DNA of 64,000 nucleotides, taken from the NCBI RefSeq assembly GCF_002077695.1, contig NZ_MWUE01000026.1:124001-188000 (forward strand). The letters are read 5' to 3'. How positions within the stretch are numbered: position 1 is the stretch's first letter; each line of letters opens with the position of its first letter. Positions 34,660 to 44,482 of the stretch are shown piece by piece. Position numbers and translations under genes: made by a program. The notes beneath the pieces are model-generated. The model saw nothing but the letters and a program-made list of their open reading frames with translations. It was not told the origin of the DNA and did no database searches. The stretch comes from Pantoea latae. Lineage in GTDB: Bacteria > Pseudomonadota > Gammaproteobacteria > Enterobacterales > Enterobacteriaceae.

Positions 34660-37221
34660 TTACACCAGCGACTTCAGCCGGTAGATCCACTCTAGCGCCT
34701 GACGCGGCGTCAGGGTGTCGGGATCCAGCGCTTCAAGCGCCTCCACGGCTGGCGAGGTTTCCTCCACCAGCAGCGGCAGCTGCGAGCCGTCAATGGTCGA
34801 GGTGGCGGAGCTATTCGACAGCGTCTCCAGCTCTTTAAGCTTGTTGCGCGCGCGCTTGATCACCTCTTTCGGCACGCCCGCCAGCGCCGCGACCGCCAGG
34901 CCATAGCTTTTGCTGGCGGCGCCTTCCTGCACGCTGTGCATAAAGGCGATGGTGTCACCATGCTCCACGGCGTCGAGATGGACGTTAAAGACGCCTTCCA
35001 TTTTTTCCGGCAGCGTCGTCAGCTCAAAGTAGTGGGTGGCGAACAGCGTCATCGCCTTGATACGGTTGGCCAGGCTCTCTGCGCAGGCCCACGCCAGCGA
35101 CAGGCCGTCATAGGTTGAGGTGCCGCGTCCAATTTCATCCATCAGCACCAGGCTATGCTCGGTGGCGTTGTGCAGAATATTGGCGGTTTCCGTCATCTCT
35201 ACCATAAAGGTCGAGCGGCCTGACGCCAGATCGTCCGCCGCGCCGATACGGGTAAAAATGCGATCCAGCGGGCCGGTTATCGTCTCTTCCGCCGGCACAA
35301 AGCTGCCGATCCAGGTCATCAGCGCAATCAGCGCCGCCTGACGCATATAGGTGCTCTTACCGCCCATATTGGGACCGGTGATGATCAGCATGCGGCGCTG
35401 CGGCGCCAGCGACAGCGGGTTGGCGATAAACGGCTCTTTCAGCACCTGCTCCACCACCGGGTGACGGCCGCCGGTGATTTTGATGCCGGGTTTCTCCTGC
35501 AGCGTCGGGCGGCAGTAGTTCAACGTCCAGGCGCGTTCCGCCAGGTTGCTCAACACGTCCAGCTCGGCGAGCGCGGCGGCGCTAAGCTGCAGCGCCTCCA
35601 GGTGTGGCAGCAGCTGATCGAACAGCGCCTCATAAAGCCCTTTCTCCAGCGCCAGCGCCTTGCCTTTCGAGGTCAGCACCTTATCCTCGTACTCTTTGAG
35701 TTCGGGAATAATGTAGCGCTCGGCGTTTTTCAGCGTCTGGCGGCGCACGTAGTGAATCGGCACATGGTCGCTCTGACCGCGGCTGACCTGAATGTAGTAA
35801 CCGTGCACGGCGTTAAAGCCAACCCGGAGCGTATCGAGGCCGAGCTTTTCGCGTTCGCGGATCTCCAGCCGGTCGAGATAGTCGCTGGCGCCGTCCGCCA
35901 GCGCGCGCCACTCGTCAAGCTCCGCGTTAAAGCCCGGCGCGATAACGCCGCCGTCACGGATCAGCACCGGCGGCGTCTCGATAATCGCCGCCTCGAGCAG
36001 TTCGCGCAGTTCGGTGAACTCGCCCATGCGCTCGCGCAGCGCGATCAGTGCCGTGGACCTGACGTCGGCCAGCAAGGCGTTCAGCTCCGGCAGCTGCTGA
36101 AAAGCGTGGCGCATCCGAGCCAGATCGCGCGGACGTGCCGTGCGCAGTGCCAGACGCGCCAGAATACGCTCCAGATCGCCCACCTGACGCAGCACCGGCT
36201 GCAGCGTATCGCTGAGCGGCTGAAGTTCGGCGATGGCCTCCTGGCGCTGGTTAATCACCTGCGCGTCGCGCAGCGGCATATGCAGCCAGCGCTTCAGCAT
36301 GCGGCTGCCCATCGGCGTCACGGTGCGATCCAGCACCGCCGCCAGCGTGTTCTCCGTGCCGCCGGCGAGGTTCTGGGTGATCTCCAGATTACGACGGGTG
36401 GCGGCATCCATAATGATGCTGTCCTGCTGACGATCCATGCTGAGCGAGCGGATATGCGGCAGGCTGGTGCGCTGGGTGTCTTTGACATACTGCAGCAGAC
36501 AGCCCGCCGCGCGCAGCGCCTGATGCGCCTGCTCAACGCCGAATCCGTTGAGATCGCGCGTGCCGAACTGCAGGTTCAGCTGCTGGCGCGCGGTTTCGAT
36601 CTCAAACTCCCACAGCGGACGACGGCGCAGGCCGCGACGCTGTTCAATCAGCGACATCGCCTGCAAATCTTCCGGATAGAGTAGTTCAGCCGGGTTAGTG
36701 CGCTGCAGTTCGGCGGCCATGGTTTCGGCGTCCGCCGGCTCGCTCAGGCGAAAACGGCCGGAGCTGATATCGAGCGTGGCGTAGCCGAACCCCTGCGGGC
36801 TCTGCACGATAGCGGCCAGCAGGTTATCGTGACGCTCCTGCAGCAGCGCTTCGTCGCTGATGGTGCCCGGCGTGACGATGCGCACCACTTTGCGTTCCAC
36901 CGGCCCTTTGCTCAGCGCCGGATCGCCGATCTGTTCGCAGATTGCCACCGACTCGCCCAACTGCACCAGTTTCGCCAGATAGCTCTCAACCGCATGATAG
37001 GGGACGCCCGCCATCGGAATTGGTTCTCCCGCCGACGCGCCGCGTTTGGTGAGAGAGATTTCCAGCAGCTGCGAGGCGCGTTTCGCGTCGTCATAGAACA
37101 GCTCGTAAAAATCGCCCATGCGGTAAAACAGCAGGATGTCAGGGTGTTCCGCCTTCAGGCGCAGATATTGCTGCATCATGGGCGTATGAGCGGTGATGTC
37201 CTTATCGACTGATTTGTTCAT
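34660..37221 (-). CDS. mutS: DNA mismatch repair protein MutS
   Basis: Mismatch-recognition ATPase that recruits MutL. 853 residues as in E. coli. The mismatch-contacting Phe-x-Glu motif is in [12 protein letters not shown] near residue 36; the Walker A is [14 protein letters not shown], followed by the ABC signature region [18 protein letters not shown] and the C-terminal ATHYFELT. It is convergent with rpoS, the conserved enteric order. Intact, so no mutator phenotype is predicted. Confidence 0.98.
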   Translation of the reverse strand: MNKSVDKDITAHTPMMQQYLRLKAEHPDILLFYRMGDFYELFYDDAKRASQLLEISLTKRGASAGEPIPMAGVPYHAVESYLAKLVQLGESVAICEQIGDPALSKGPVERKVVRIVTPGTISDEALLQERHDNLLAAIVQSPQGFGYATLDISSGRFRLSEPADAETMAAELQRTNPAELLYPEDLQAMSLIEQRRGLRRRPLWEFEIETARQQLNLQFGTRDLNGFGVEQAHQALRAAGCLLQYVKDTQRTSLPHIRSLSMDRQQDSIIMDAATRRNLEITQNLAGGTENTLAAVLDRTVTPMGSRMLKRWLHMPLRDAQVINQRQEAIAELQPLSDTLQPVLRQVGDLERILARLALRTARPRDLARMRHAFQQLPELNALLADVRSTALIALRERMGEFTELRELLEAAIIETPPVLIRDGGVIAPGFNAELDEWRALADGASDYLDRLEIREREKLGLDTLRVGFNAVHGYYIQVSRGQSDHVPIHYVRRQTLKNAERYIIPELKEYEDKVLTSKGKALALEKGLYEALFDQLLPHLEALQLSAAALAELDVLSNLAERAWTLNYCRPTLQEKPGIKITGGRHPVVEQVLKEPFIANPLSLAPQRRMLIITGPNMGGKSTYMRQAALIALMTWIGSFVPAEETITGPLDRIFTRIGAADDLASGRSTFMVEMTETANILHNATEHSLVLMDEIGRGTSTYDGLSLAWACAESLANRIKAMTLFATHYFELTTLPEKMEGVFNVHLDAVEHGDTIAFMHSVQEGAASKSYGLAVAALAGVPKEVIKRARNKLKELETLSNSSATSTIDGSQLPLLVEETSPAVEALEALDPDTLTPRQALEWIYRLKSLV

Positions 37222-37571
37222 AAATAGTTAGCTCTTAAATCATTCGGTTATGGGGCAAGCCTTGCATCGGACTGCGCGTTCTGGCGGTTTAAAACAGGCA
37301 AACTCATGCTGAAAGCGAGCATGCCTGGGATAAGGCGGCTCAGGCTGTGAGATAAACAGCGTCTGGCGGCCATTATGAAAAGTTGCCTCCTGAACATCAA
37401 GGCTGCCGCCTGGCTGAGCCGTCCGAATCCGATCACGTCCGCCATCGGCGACGGGCGAAAACGTGTGATATCGGGCGTGACGTTAGCAGGCCACGGCATA
37501 AAAGCCTAACGGAATCCGGTCTGAACGCCAGGCAGTGCGAGGCGCAACGCAAAACGCGGCTGGTCGGGGCG
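37222..37571. other. Gene-free stretch upstream of mutS
   Basis: About 350 nt between the mutS start and the stop of the prepilin peptidase, both on the minus strand. ORFs in it (for example 37248-37499 minus) have no Shine-Dalgarno or recognisable family. It must contain the mutS promoter; nothing else stands out. Confidence 0.5.
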
Positions 37572-38345
37572 TTACTTCAGGTCGCAGAGCAGCAGCGCTT
37601 CGCCCGCCAGCGCGAGGCAGGGTCCGAAAGGCAAGGGCAGATGCAGCGCGCGCTTGCATAACAGGCGCGCCAGCAGCGCGGCGAGCAAACCGGCGCTGGC
37701 AGCGATCAGCAGCAGCAGCGGGAGCCGCTGCCAGCCCAGCCAGCCGCCGAGCGCCGCCAGCAGTTTGGCGTCGCCGCCGCCCAGCCCGTTGCGATGGCGA
37801 CAGCAACGCCAGGTCCAGGCCAGCAGACGGAACAGCAGATAACCGCTGGCCGCGCCGAGAATCGCCTCTGCCGGGCGGCTCTGCGGCAGAAGATCCAGCG
37901 CATGAAACAGCAGGCCAAGCCAGAGCAGCGGCAGGGTCAGCGCATCCGGCAGCAGCTGACTACGCAGATCGATCAGTGACAGCGCCAGCAGAAAACCGCT
38001 CATCACCAGCGCCGCCGGCAGCGCGCCGCGCCACGGCAGCCAAAGGGCAAGCAGCAGGCTTATCAATAGAGCGGCCAGTTCGGTGGCGGGATAACGCCAT
38101 GAAACGGGCCGACGGCAGTCGCGGCAGCGGCCGCACAGCCTCAGCCAGCTAAGCAGGGGAATCGCGTCGGCGGCACGCACGGGCGTTTTACAGCGCGGGC
38201 AATGAGAGCGAAGCCGCAGCAGCGAGAAACCCGGCTGCGGCCGCAGCAGCATGCGCGGCAGGCGGTAGACAACGACATTGATAAAGCTGCCGACGCAGAG
38301 CGCCAGCACGCTCAGCAGCAGCCAGCAAAGCAGATTATCGCGCAT
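37572..38345 (-). CDS. Prepilin peptidase (A24A family, GspO/PilD-like), orphan
   Basis: Inner-membrane aspartic peptidase that cleaves and N-methylates type IV prepilins and type II pseudopilins. Start at MRDNLLCWLLLSVLAL (38345) after GAGGGAGCG; the frame extends 52 codons upstream without homology. 257 residues, about eight membrane segments. The zinc cysteines are C49, C52, C74 and C77 (CPRC ... CRDC); catalytic Asp126 is in SLIDLRSQLLPD and Asp192 in GLGGGDAKLLAALGGWLGW, so it looks active. No pilin or secretion genes are in the window, so its substrates must be elsewhere. Gene symbol left open. Confidence 0.9.
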   Translation of the reverse strand: MRDNLLCWLLLSVLALCVGSFINVVVYRLPRMLLRPQPGFSLLRLRSHCPRCKTPVRAADAIPLLSWLRLCGRCRDCRRPVSWRYPATELAALLISLLLALWLPWRGALPAALVMSGFLLALSLIDLRSQLLPDALTLPLLWLGLLFHALDLLPQSRPAEAILGAASGYLLFRLLAWTWRCCRHRNGLGGGDAKLLAALGGWLGWQRLPLLLLIAASAGLLAALLARLLCKRALHLPLPFGPCLALAGEALLLCDLK

Positions 38346-38633
38346 CGGTTCGCTCCCTCTTATTATGTGCCGGGCCAGCTCGGCCTGCGTAAACGGCACG
38401 GTCTGAAGGAACTTTATCGCTGCTGTTCCCGTGATCCAGATGCACTTTCTGTTTTCGTGCAATGTTGTGCAAGACACCGCAGCTTGCCTGTCAAAACGCA
38501 CGGCTTTTTACAAACATTTACCGGACAGCCTCTCAGCTATTTCGCGGCGCTATTTTTGCGTTTCGCCCTGTCCATTCCGGGAGTGAGTGTTTACCATAAA
38601 TCGTTACCTTCACTGCATGCTTATGGATATCAA

Positions 38634-39716
38634 ATGCGTTTTAAGATCACCTTACTTCCGCTTATCGCCCTACTTGCCGCCTGCAGCAGTAAACCTGAAT
38701 CCGCGCCGCAGGCCGCTACCCTGGCCGCGCCGAAAGGGGGCTTTCTGCTTGAACAGTCCCATGCCGTGCAGCCCGTGCTCGGCGATTTTGCCGGCAACCC
38801 GGCCGCCGAGCAGTTTATCGACCAGATGGTGGAGAAGCATGGCTTCGACCGCCAGCAGCTGCATGCCGTTATCGGTCAGGCGAAACGGCTGGACTACGTG
38901 CTGCGCCTGATGGATCGTCAGGCGCCCGCCTACACGCCGCCTGCCGGGCCTAACGGCGCCTGGCTCCGCTATCGCAAGCAGTTCATTACGCCGGACAACG
39001 TGCAAAACGGCGTCGCCTTCTGGAACCAGTATCAGGATGCGTTAGCGCGCGCGCAGCAGGTCTACGGCGTGCCGCCGGAAATCATCGTCGGCATTATCGG
39101 CGTAGAGACGCGCTGGGGCCGCGTCATGGGGAAAACGCGCATCCTTGATGCGCTTGCCACGCTGTCGTTTAACTATCCGCGTCGCGCCAGCTACTTCAGC
39201 AGCGAGCTGGAAACCTTCCTGCTGATGGCACGCAATGAACAGGACGATCCGCTGGATCTGAAGGGATCCTTTGCCGGCGCGATGGGCTACGGCCAGTTTA
39301 TGCCTTCCTCTTATCAGCAGTATGCGGTCGATTTCAACGGCGACGGCCATGTCAATCTGTGGGATCCGGTGGACGCCATCGGCAGCGTTGCGCACTACTT
39401 CAAAGAGCACGGCTGGCGTAGTGGAGAGGGCGTTGCCGTTCCCGCCAGCGGCCAGGCGCCGCTGCTGGAAAACGGTTTCAAAACCAGCTATACGCCGCAG
39501 ATGCTGGCCGCCTCCGGCCTCTCGCCGCAGGGCTCGCTGGACGGCAATAATCAGGTCAGCCTGCTGCGTCTGGATATGGGCACCAGCTATCAATACTGGT
39601 ACGGGCTGCCTAACTTCTACGTCATCACCCGCTACAACCACAGCACGCACTATGCGATGGCGGTGTGGCAACTGGGCGAGGCGGTGAGCAAGGCGCGCAG
39701 CGGCGCGATGTTCTGA
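38634..39716 (+). CDS. mltB: Membrane-bound lytic murein transglycosylase B
   Basis: Outer-membrane lipoprotein that cleaves peptidoglycan to 1,6-anhydromuropeptides. Start at MRFKITLLPLIALLAAC (38634), with a lipobox giving acylated Cys17; the frame is open 144 codons upstream but that part is antisense to the prepilin peptidase. Catalytic glutamate in GIIGVETRWGRVMGK, then GAMGYGQFMPSSY and NLWDPVDAIGSVAHY, all typical of GH103 MltB. 360 residues, as E. coli. In E. coli mltB is followed by pncC after the srl operon; here other genes occupy the gap. Confidence 0.96.
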   Translation: MRFKITLLPLIALLAACSSKPESAPQAATLAAPKGGFLLEQSHAVQPVLGDFAGNPAAEQFIDQMVEKHGFDRQQLHAVIGQAKRLDYVLRLMDRQAPAYTPPAGPNGAWLRYRKQFITPDNVQNGVAFWNQYQDALARAQQVYGVPPEIIVGIIGVETRWGRVMGKTRILDALATLSFNYPRRASYFSSELETFLLMARNEQDDPLDLKGSFAGAMGYGQFMPSSYQQYAVDFNGDGHVNLWDPVDAIGSVAHYFKEHGWRSGEGVAVPASGQAPLLENGFKTSYTPQMLAASGLSPQGSLDGNNQVSLLRLDMGTSYQYWYGLPNFYVITRYNHSTHYAMAVWQLGEAVSKARSGAMF

Positions 39717-39742
39717 CGGTTGCCCTTATCAATAGTGCGGGT

Positions 39743-39773
39743 ATATGATGGCGCCCCTCTGGCGTCATCATAT
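39743..39773 (+). terminator. Hairpin after mltB
   Basis: A 13-bp stem ATATGATGGCGCC / GGCGTCATCATAT (one G-U pair) with CCTCT loop, followed by CTGTTGTTT. Likely terminator of mltB and 5' boundary of yjdM; the yjdM ATG is 20 nt downstream, so it could also lie in the yjdM leader. Confidence 0.6.
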
Positions 39774-39793
39774 CTGTTGTTTCAGGAGCTTTT

Positions 39794-40132
39794 ATGCAAT
39801 CACTTCCCGCATGTCCCCTTTGTCAGGCTGATTACAGCTGGCAGGATGGCGACAATCTTAACTGTCCCGCCTGCGGTCATATCTGGTCGCTGAGCGAGAG
39901 CGAAAACGCGACGGATCGGCTGGTGGTGCGCGACGCCAACGGCAATCTGCTGGAAGATGGCGATACGGTGACCGTGATTAAGGATCTCAAGGTGAAGGGC
40001 AGTTCCTCCTCCCTTAAGATCGGCACGCGCGTGAAAGGGATCCGCCTGGTGGAAGGGGATCACAATATCGACTGCAAAATTGACGGCTTCGGCCCAATGA
40101 AGCTGAAGTCGGAGTTCGTTAAGCGCGGATAA
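39794..40132 (+). CDS. yjdM: Zinc ribbon protein YjdM (PhnA family)
   Basis: Small cytoplasmic protein, once called PhnA; its role is not settled and it is not phosphonoacetate hydrolase. 112 residues: N-terminal zinc ribbon with C7, C10, C24 and C27 (CPLC ... CPAC), then the highly conserved beta domain ([40 protein letters not shown]). Start follows CAGGAGCTTTT. In E. coli the gene is next to the phn cluster at another locus; here it stands between mltB and an aldolase gene. Confidence 0.93.
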   Translation: MQSLPACPLCQADYSWQDGDNLNCPACGHIWSLSESENATDRLVVRDANGNLLEDGDTVTVIKDLKVKGSSSSLKIGTRVKGIRLVEGDHNIDCKIDGFGPMKLKSEFVKRG

Positions 40133-40147
40133 CCCGCAGGCGGCTTG

Positions 40148-41035
40148 CTACTCAAACAGCTGGTCAAGCGCCTGGCACTGTTCAGCATTGAGCGCGCCGC
40201 CAACGTTACGCGACCGGCTGCTCATCGAGTCGAAACGACGCGACACCGCGGTTTTAATGGTGGTGACGAAATCCTCCCCGATGGCGTAAATCGCCATCAT
40301 CCTGCCGATGCGCTGCTGAATGCGCGCCAGCGCCGCCAGATCCTGCTCGCGCCACGCCTGCATCGCCGCCGCGAACAGCTCTGGTACAATATTGTTCAGC
40401 CCTGAAATCACGCCCGCGCCGCCCGCCAGCAGGTTTGGCACCAGATATTCGTCATAGCCGGAAAGCACGGCAAAATCATCGCGTACCTTTTTGGTCTCTT
40501 CGATCAGCGCGCGATTGTGCGACAAACAATCCACCGTATCTTTAATGCCGATAAAACCAGGGAGTTCGGCCGCCAGCTCGCTGACCAGCGCTGGGGTTAA
40601 ATCGCAGCCGGTGCGCGCCGGGAAGTTGTAGGCGAACCACTTGCCGCCGATCTGCTTATCCAGCTCGCGAAAGTAGCTGAGCAGCTGGCGCGGCGTCTGG
40701 CCGTAGTAATAGGGCGGCAGCACCATCACCGCGTCAAAGCCGCTGTGCCAGGCTGCCTCGGCCAGCGCCAGCATGTCCGGCACGCAGGTGCTGGATATAT
40801 TGGCGACCATACTCAGCGGCGAAAGCTGGCGCGACTCGCGAATAAGCAGCAGTCGCTCCTGCTGCGTCAGCGAGGCAAATTCGCCAATGCTGCCCATCAG
40901 CAGTAAGGTATCAATGCCTGACGCGTTTAATCGGGCGAAGTGGCGACCCAGCGCGTCGATGTCTGGCTGCCCTTGTTGCGTAAAAGGCGTAACGGACGGG
41001 CACCACACGCCGGAAAATGCGGGTTGCGAAATCAT
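40148..41035 (-). CDS. DapA/NanA-family aldolase, substrate unknown
   Basis: A 295-residue class I aldolase of the dihydrodipicolinate synthase / N-acetylneuraminate lyase superfamily. Start at MISQPAFSGVW (41035) after AGGAGCGTTT. The Schiff-base Lys165 is in GFIGIKDT, Tyr136 in FAYNFPARTGCDL and the carboxylate-binding Arg141 follows. The GTTGE loop of true DapA is GSIGE here (Ser49, Ile50); Ile replaces the threonine of the proton-relay triad, arguing against dihydrodipicolinate synthase and for a different keto-acid aldolase or lyase. No regulator or sugar-acid genes flank it. It converges with yjdM and diverges from tam. Confidence 0.85.
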   Translation of the reverse strand: MISQPAFSGVWCPSVTPFTQQGQPDIDALGRHFARLNASGIDTLLLMGSIGEFASLTQQERLLLIRESRQLSPLSMVANISSTCVPDMLALAEAAWHSGFDAVMVLPPYYYGQTPRQLLSYFRELDKQIGGKWFAYNFPARTGCDLTPALVSELAAELPGFIGIKDTVDCLSHNRALIEETKKVRDDFAVLSGYDEYLVPNLLAGGAGVISGLNNIVPELFAAAMQAWREQDLAALARIQQRIGRMMAIYAIGEDFVTTIKTAVSRRFDSMSSRSRNVGGALNAEQCQALDQLFE

Positions 41036-41178
41036 AAACGCTCCTGATCCTGGAAAATGAAACACCGTTTTAACCTAATGCGCAGCGCGACCGCATGCCA
41101 CCAGAGCGTGCGGAATTGAGCAGCGCATCGCATTTTTCCCTTCCAGGCAGGCTTTCTGACTTACGCGAGAGGTTAACG

Positions 41179-41949
41179 ATGCAGGACTGGAATCCCCAGC
41201 TCTATCGGCAGTTTGAAGCGGAAAGAACCCGGCCCGCGCACGAGCTGCTGACGCGCATACCCGTTACGGACGTGCGTTTCGCCACGGATCTCGGCTGCGG
41301 TCCCGGCAACAGCACTGAACTGCTGGCGCACGCCTGGCCCGCCGCGCACATCGTCGGGCTGGACAGCTCTGAGGCGATGCTGGCGCAGGCGCGGGAACGG
41401 CTGCCGCGCTGCGCTTTCCTTCACGAGGATATTCGCCGCTGGCGCGCCGCCGAGCCGCAGCAGGTGATTTACGCCAACGCTTCGCTGCAGTGGCTGGATA
41501 GGCATGACACACTGCTGCCGCATCTGGCGAGCCAGCTCGACAGCGGCGGCGCGCTGGCGATACAGATGCCGGACAACCTGCAGGAGCCTTCGCATCGCCT
41601 GATGCGCGACATTGCGGCGTGCGATCCCTGGCGGCAGCGCACTAGCGACGTCGAGCGTAACAAGCTGCTGAGCGGCGAGCACTATTACGACCTGCTGTCG
41701 CAGGCGGGCTGCGAGGTGGATATCTGGCGCACCACCTATTATCACGTTATGGCTGACGCGCAGGCGATTGTCGACTGGCTAAAAGCGACCGGGCTGCGGC
41801 CGTTTCTCAACGCGCTTGAGCCCGACGAGCAGCCGCGCTTTCTTGAACAGTATCTTCAGGCACTGCAGCAGGCCTATCCGCTGCGCGCCGACGGTCGCGT
41901 TTTGCTGGCGTTCCCGCGTCTTTTTATCGTTGCAGTAAAAAAGCGCTGA
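41179..41949 (+). CDS. tam: Trans-aconitate 2-methyltransferase
   Basis: Class I SAM methyltransferase that esterifies trans-aconitate, a spontaneous inhibitor of the citrate cycle. Start at [16 protein letters not shown] (41179) after GAGAGG. SAM motif [15 protein letters not shown], then [21 protein letters not shown] and the Tam-specific [13 protein letters not shown]; ends [10 protein letters not shown] like E. coli Tam. 256 residues. In E. coli tam is elsewhere and RpoS-controlled. Confidence 0.93.
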   Translation: MQDWNPQLYRQFEAERTRPAHELLTRIPVTDVRFATDLGCGPGNSTELLAHAWPAAHIVGLDSSEAMLAQARERLPRCAFLHEDIRRWRAAEPQQVIYANASLQWLDRHDTLLPHLASQLDSGGALAIQMPDNLQEPSHRLMRDIAACDPWRQRTSDVERNKLLSGEHYYDLLSQAGCEVDIWRTTYYHVMADAQAIVDWLKATGLRPFLNALEPDEQPRFLEQYLQALQQAYPLRADGRVLLAFPRLFIVAVKKR

Positions 41950-42058
41950 CGATCCTGCGAGAGGGCGCGCAAAGAGGGCAGGCTGATGCAGAGAGTGGGT
42001 TGAAAATGTCTCGTCTCTGCACCATGTTCTTATCTCTGAGCAGAAAGGAAATGATGCC

Positions 42059-42553
42059 ATGAACGATCAGGAACTACAGCGTTTAAGCGCGGCCATCGGC
42101 GAACGTCTGAAGGAGAAAGGTGCCACGGTGAGCTGCGCCGAATCCTGTACGGGCGGCTGGATCGCCAAGGTATTTACCGATATTAGCGGCAGCTCCGCCT
42201 GGTTTGAGCGCGGCTTTGTGACCTACAGCAATAGCGCCAAGCAGGAGCTGGTGGGGGTCTCAGCGGCTTCGCTTGCGCAGTATGGCGCGGTGAGCGAGGC
42301 TGTAGTGCGTGAGATGGCGCAGGGCGCTCAGCAGGCCGCTCAGGCGGACTATGCGGTGTCGGTCAGCGGCATCGCCGGACCGGACGGCGGCAGCGCGGAA
42401 AAACCAGTCGGCACCGTGTGGTTTGGCTTCGCGGCGCCAGAGGGCGTGGTCATTGCGAAACACCAACAATTTCAAGGGGATCGCGAAGCGGTTCGCCGCC
42501 AGTCCGTGGCCTTCGCACTGCAGACGTTACAGCGCGATTTTTTGGCAAATTAA
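42059..42553 (+). CDS. pncC: Nicotinamide-nucleotide amidase PncC (CinA C-terminal family)
   Basis: Deamidates nicotinamide mononucleotide to nicotinate mononucleotide for NAD recycling. 164 residues; the CinA-family signature SCAESCTGGWIAKVFTDISG, GIAGPDGGSAEKPVGTVW and RQSVAFALQTL are intact. ATG follows AGAAAGGAAATGATGCC. It precedes the recA LexA box by a few bases, the conserved pncC-recA-recX order. Confidence 0.96.
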   Translation: MNDQELQRLSAAIGERLKEKGATVSCAESCTGGWIAKVFTDISGSSAWFERGFVTYSNSAKQELVGVSAASLAQYGAVSEAVVREMAQGAQQAAQADYAVSVSGIAGPDGGSAEKPVGTVWFGFAAPEGVVIAKHQQFQGDREAVRRQSVAFALQTLQRDFLAN

Positions 42554-42559
42554 GCTTGA

Positions 42560-42579
42560 TACTGTATGACTATACAGTA
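42560..42579. promoter_or_regulatory. LexA box of recA
   Basis: TACTGTATGACTATACAGTA is a full SOS box with the CTG-N10-CAG core, 69 bp before the recA ATG and overlapping the expected promoter. Confidence 0.95.
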
Positions 42580-42582
42580 TAA

Positions 42583-43722
<1,140 letters not shown>

Positions 43723-43729
43723 TCTTCTG

Positions 43730-43757
43730 ACGGGAGTGGGCAACCACTCCCGTTTTT
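43730..43757 (+). terminator. Intrinsic terminator of recA
   Basis: ACGGGAGTGG / CCACTCCCGT stem followed by TTTTTCGTTTT. In E. coli a similar terminator allows limited read-through into recX. Confidence 0.92.
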
Positions 43758-43833
43758 CGTTTTAATTTCCCCTTTCTTTCCTCCTCTCCGTTCTGCCGCC
43801 ATAATTCCCTTCTGTCTGAACAAGGTAAGGCCT

Positions 43834-44346
43834 ATGTCTGAACAACCTCAACCCAAGGAAATCGCCTTTCCGCGCCTGCTCGACCGCGCCATGCGTATTT
43901 TGACGCAGCGCGATCACAGCGAAGCGGAGCTGCGCAGAAAGCTACAGCAGTCGGTGCAGCGCACAGCCTTTATCCAGCAGAGCGAGCCGGAAATCATTAC
44001 CGAAGCGCAGTTAGATAAAGTCGTCGGCTGGTGCCATGAGAACGGCTGGCTCAATGACGCCCGCTTTACCGAGCGTTTTATTCAGAGTCGCAGCCGTAAA
44101 GGATATGGCCCGCAGCGTATTCGGCTGGAGCTGGGGCAGAAAGGCATCGCGCGTCCCGATATCGACATCGCGATGGAAGCCTGTGAGATCGACTGGAGCG
44201 CCTGCGCCGCCCAGCTGGCGGAGCGCAAATTTGGCCTGCCGTTGCCGACAGAGTGGAAGGCCAAAGCGAAAGTTCAGCGTTATTTGCAGGCAAAAGGCTT
44301 TTTCATGGAGGATATTCAGGCCGTTTTCAGAAATTTTGACGACTGA
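43834..44346 (+). CDS. recX: Regulatory protein RecX
   Basis: Inhibitor of RecA filament extension. 170 residues, mostly helical repeats; RILTQRDHSEAELRRKL at the N-terminus and GYGPQRIRLELGQKGI in the middle are the family blocks. Start follows AACAAGGTAAGGCCT. It lies 111 nt after recA beyond a terminator. Confidence 0.96.
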   Translation: MSEQPQPKEIAFPRLLDRAMRILTQRDHSEAELRRKLQQSVQRTAFIQQSEPEIITEAQLDKVVGWCHENGWLNDARFTERFIQSRSRKGYGPQRIRLELGQKGIARPDIDIAMEACEIDWSACAAQLAERKFGLPLPTEWKAKAKVQRYLQAKGFFMEDIQAVFRNFDD

Positions 44347-44482
44347 AAGCCGCGCGGGGTTTTACTTCCCAGTGAAGAAAATTTATCTTATTCCCACTTT
44401 TTTGTTCCACTGAACAGAAAGCTGCGCGGATGCGGCTTGTCTGACAGGACGGAACTTTCGTTAGCGTGATTCCAGGATATAT

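Noticed and set aside
35461..36684. 407-codon plus-strand ORF opposite mutS
   Set aside because: Antisense shadow of a complete mutS.
37248..37499. 83-codon minus-strand ORF upstream of mutS
   Set aside because: No ribosome binding site, no recognisable motif, and it covers the expected mutS promoter.
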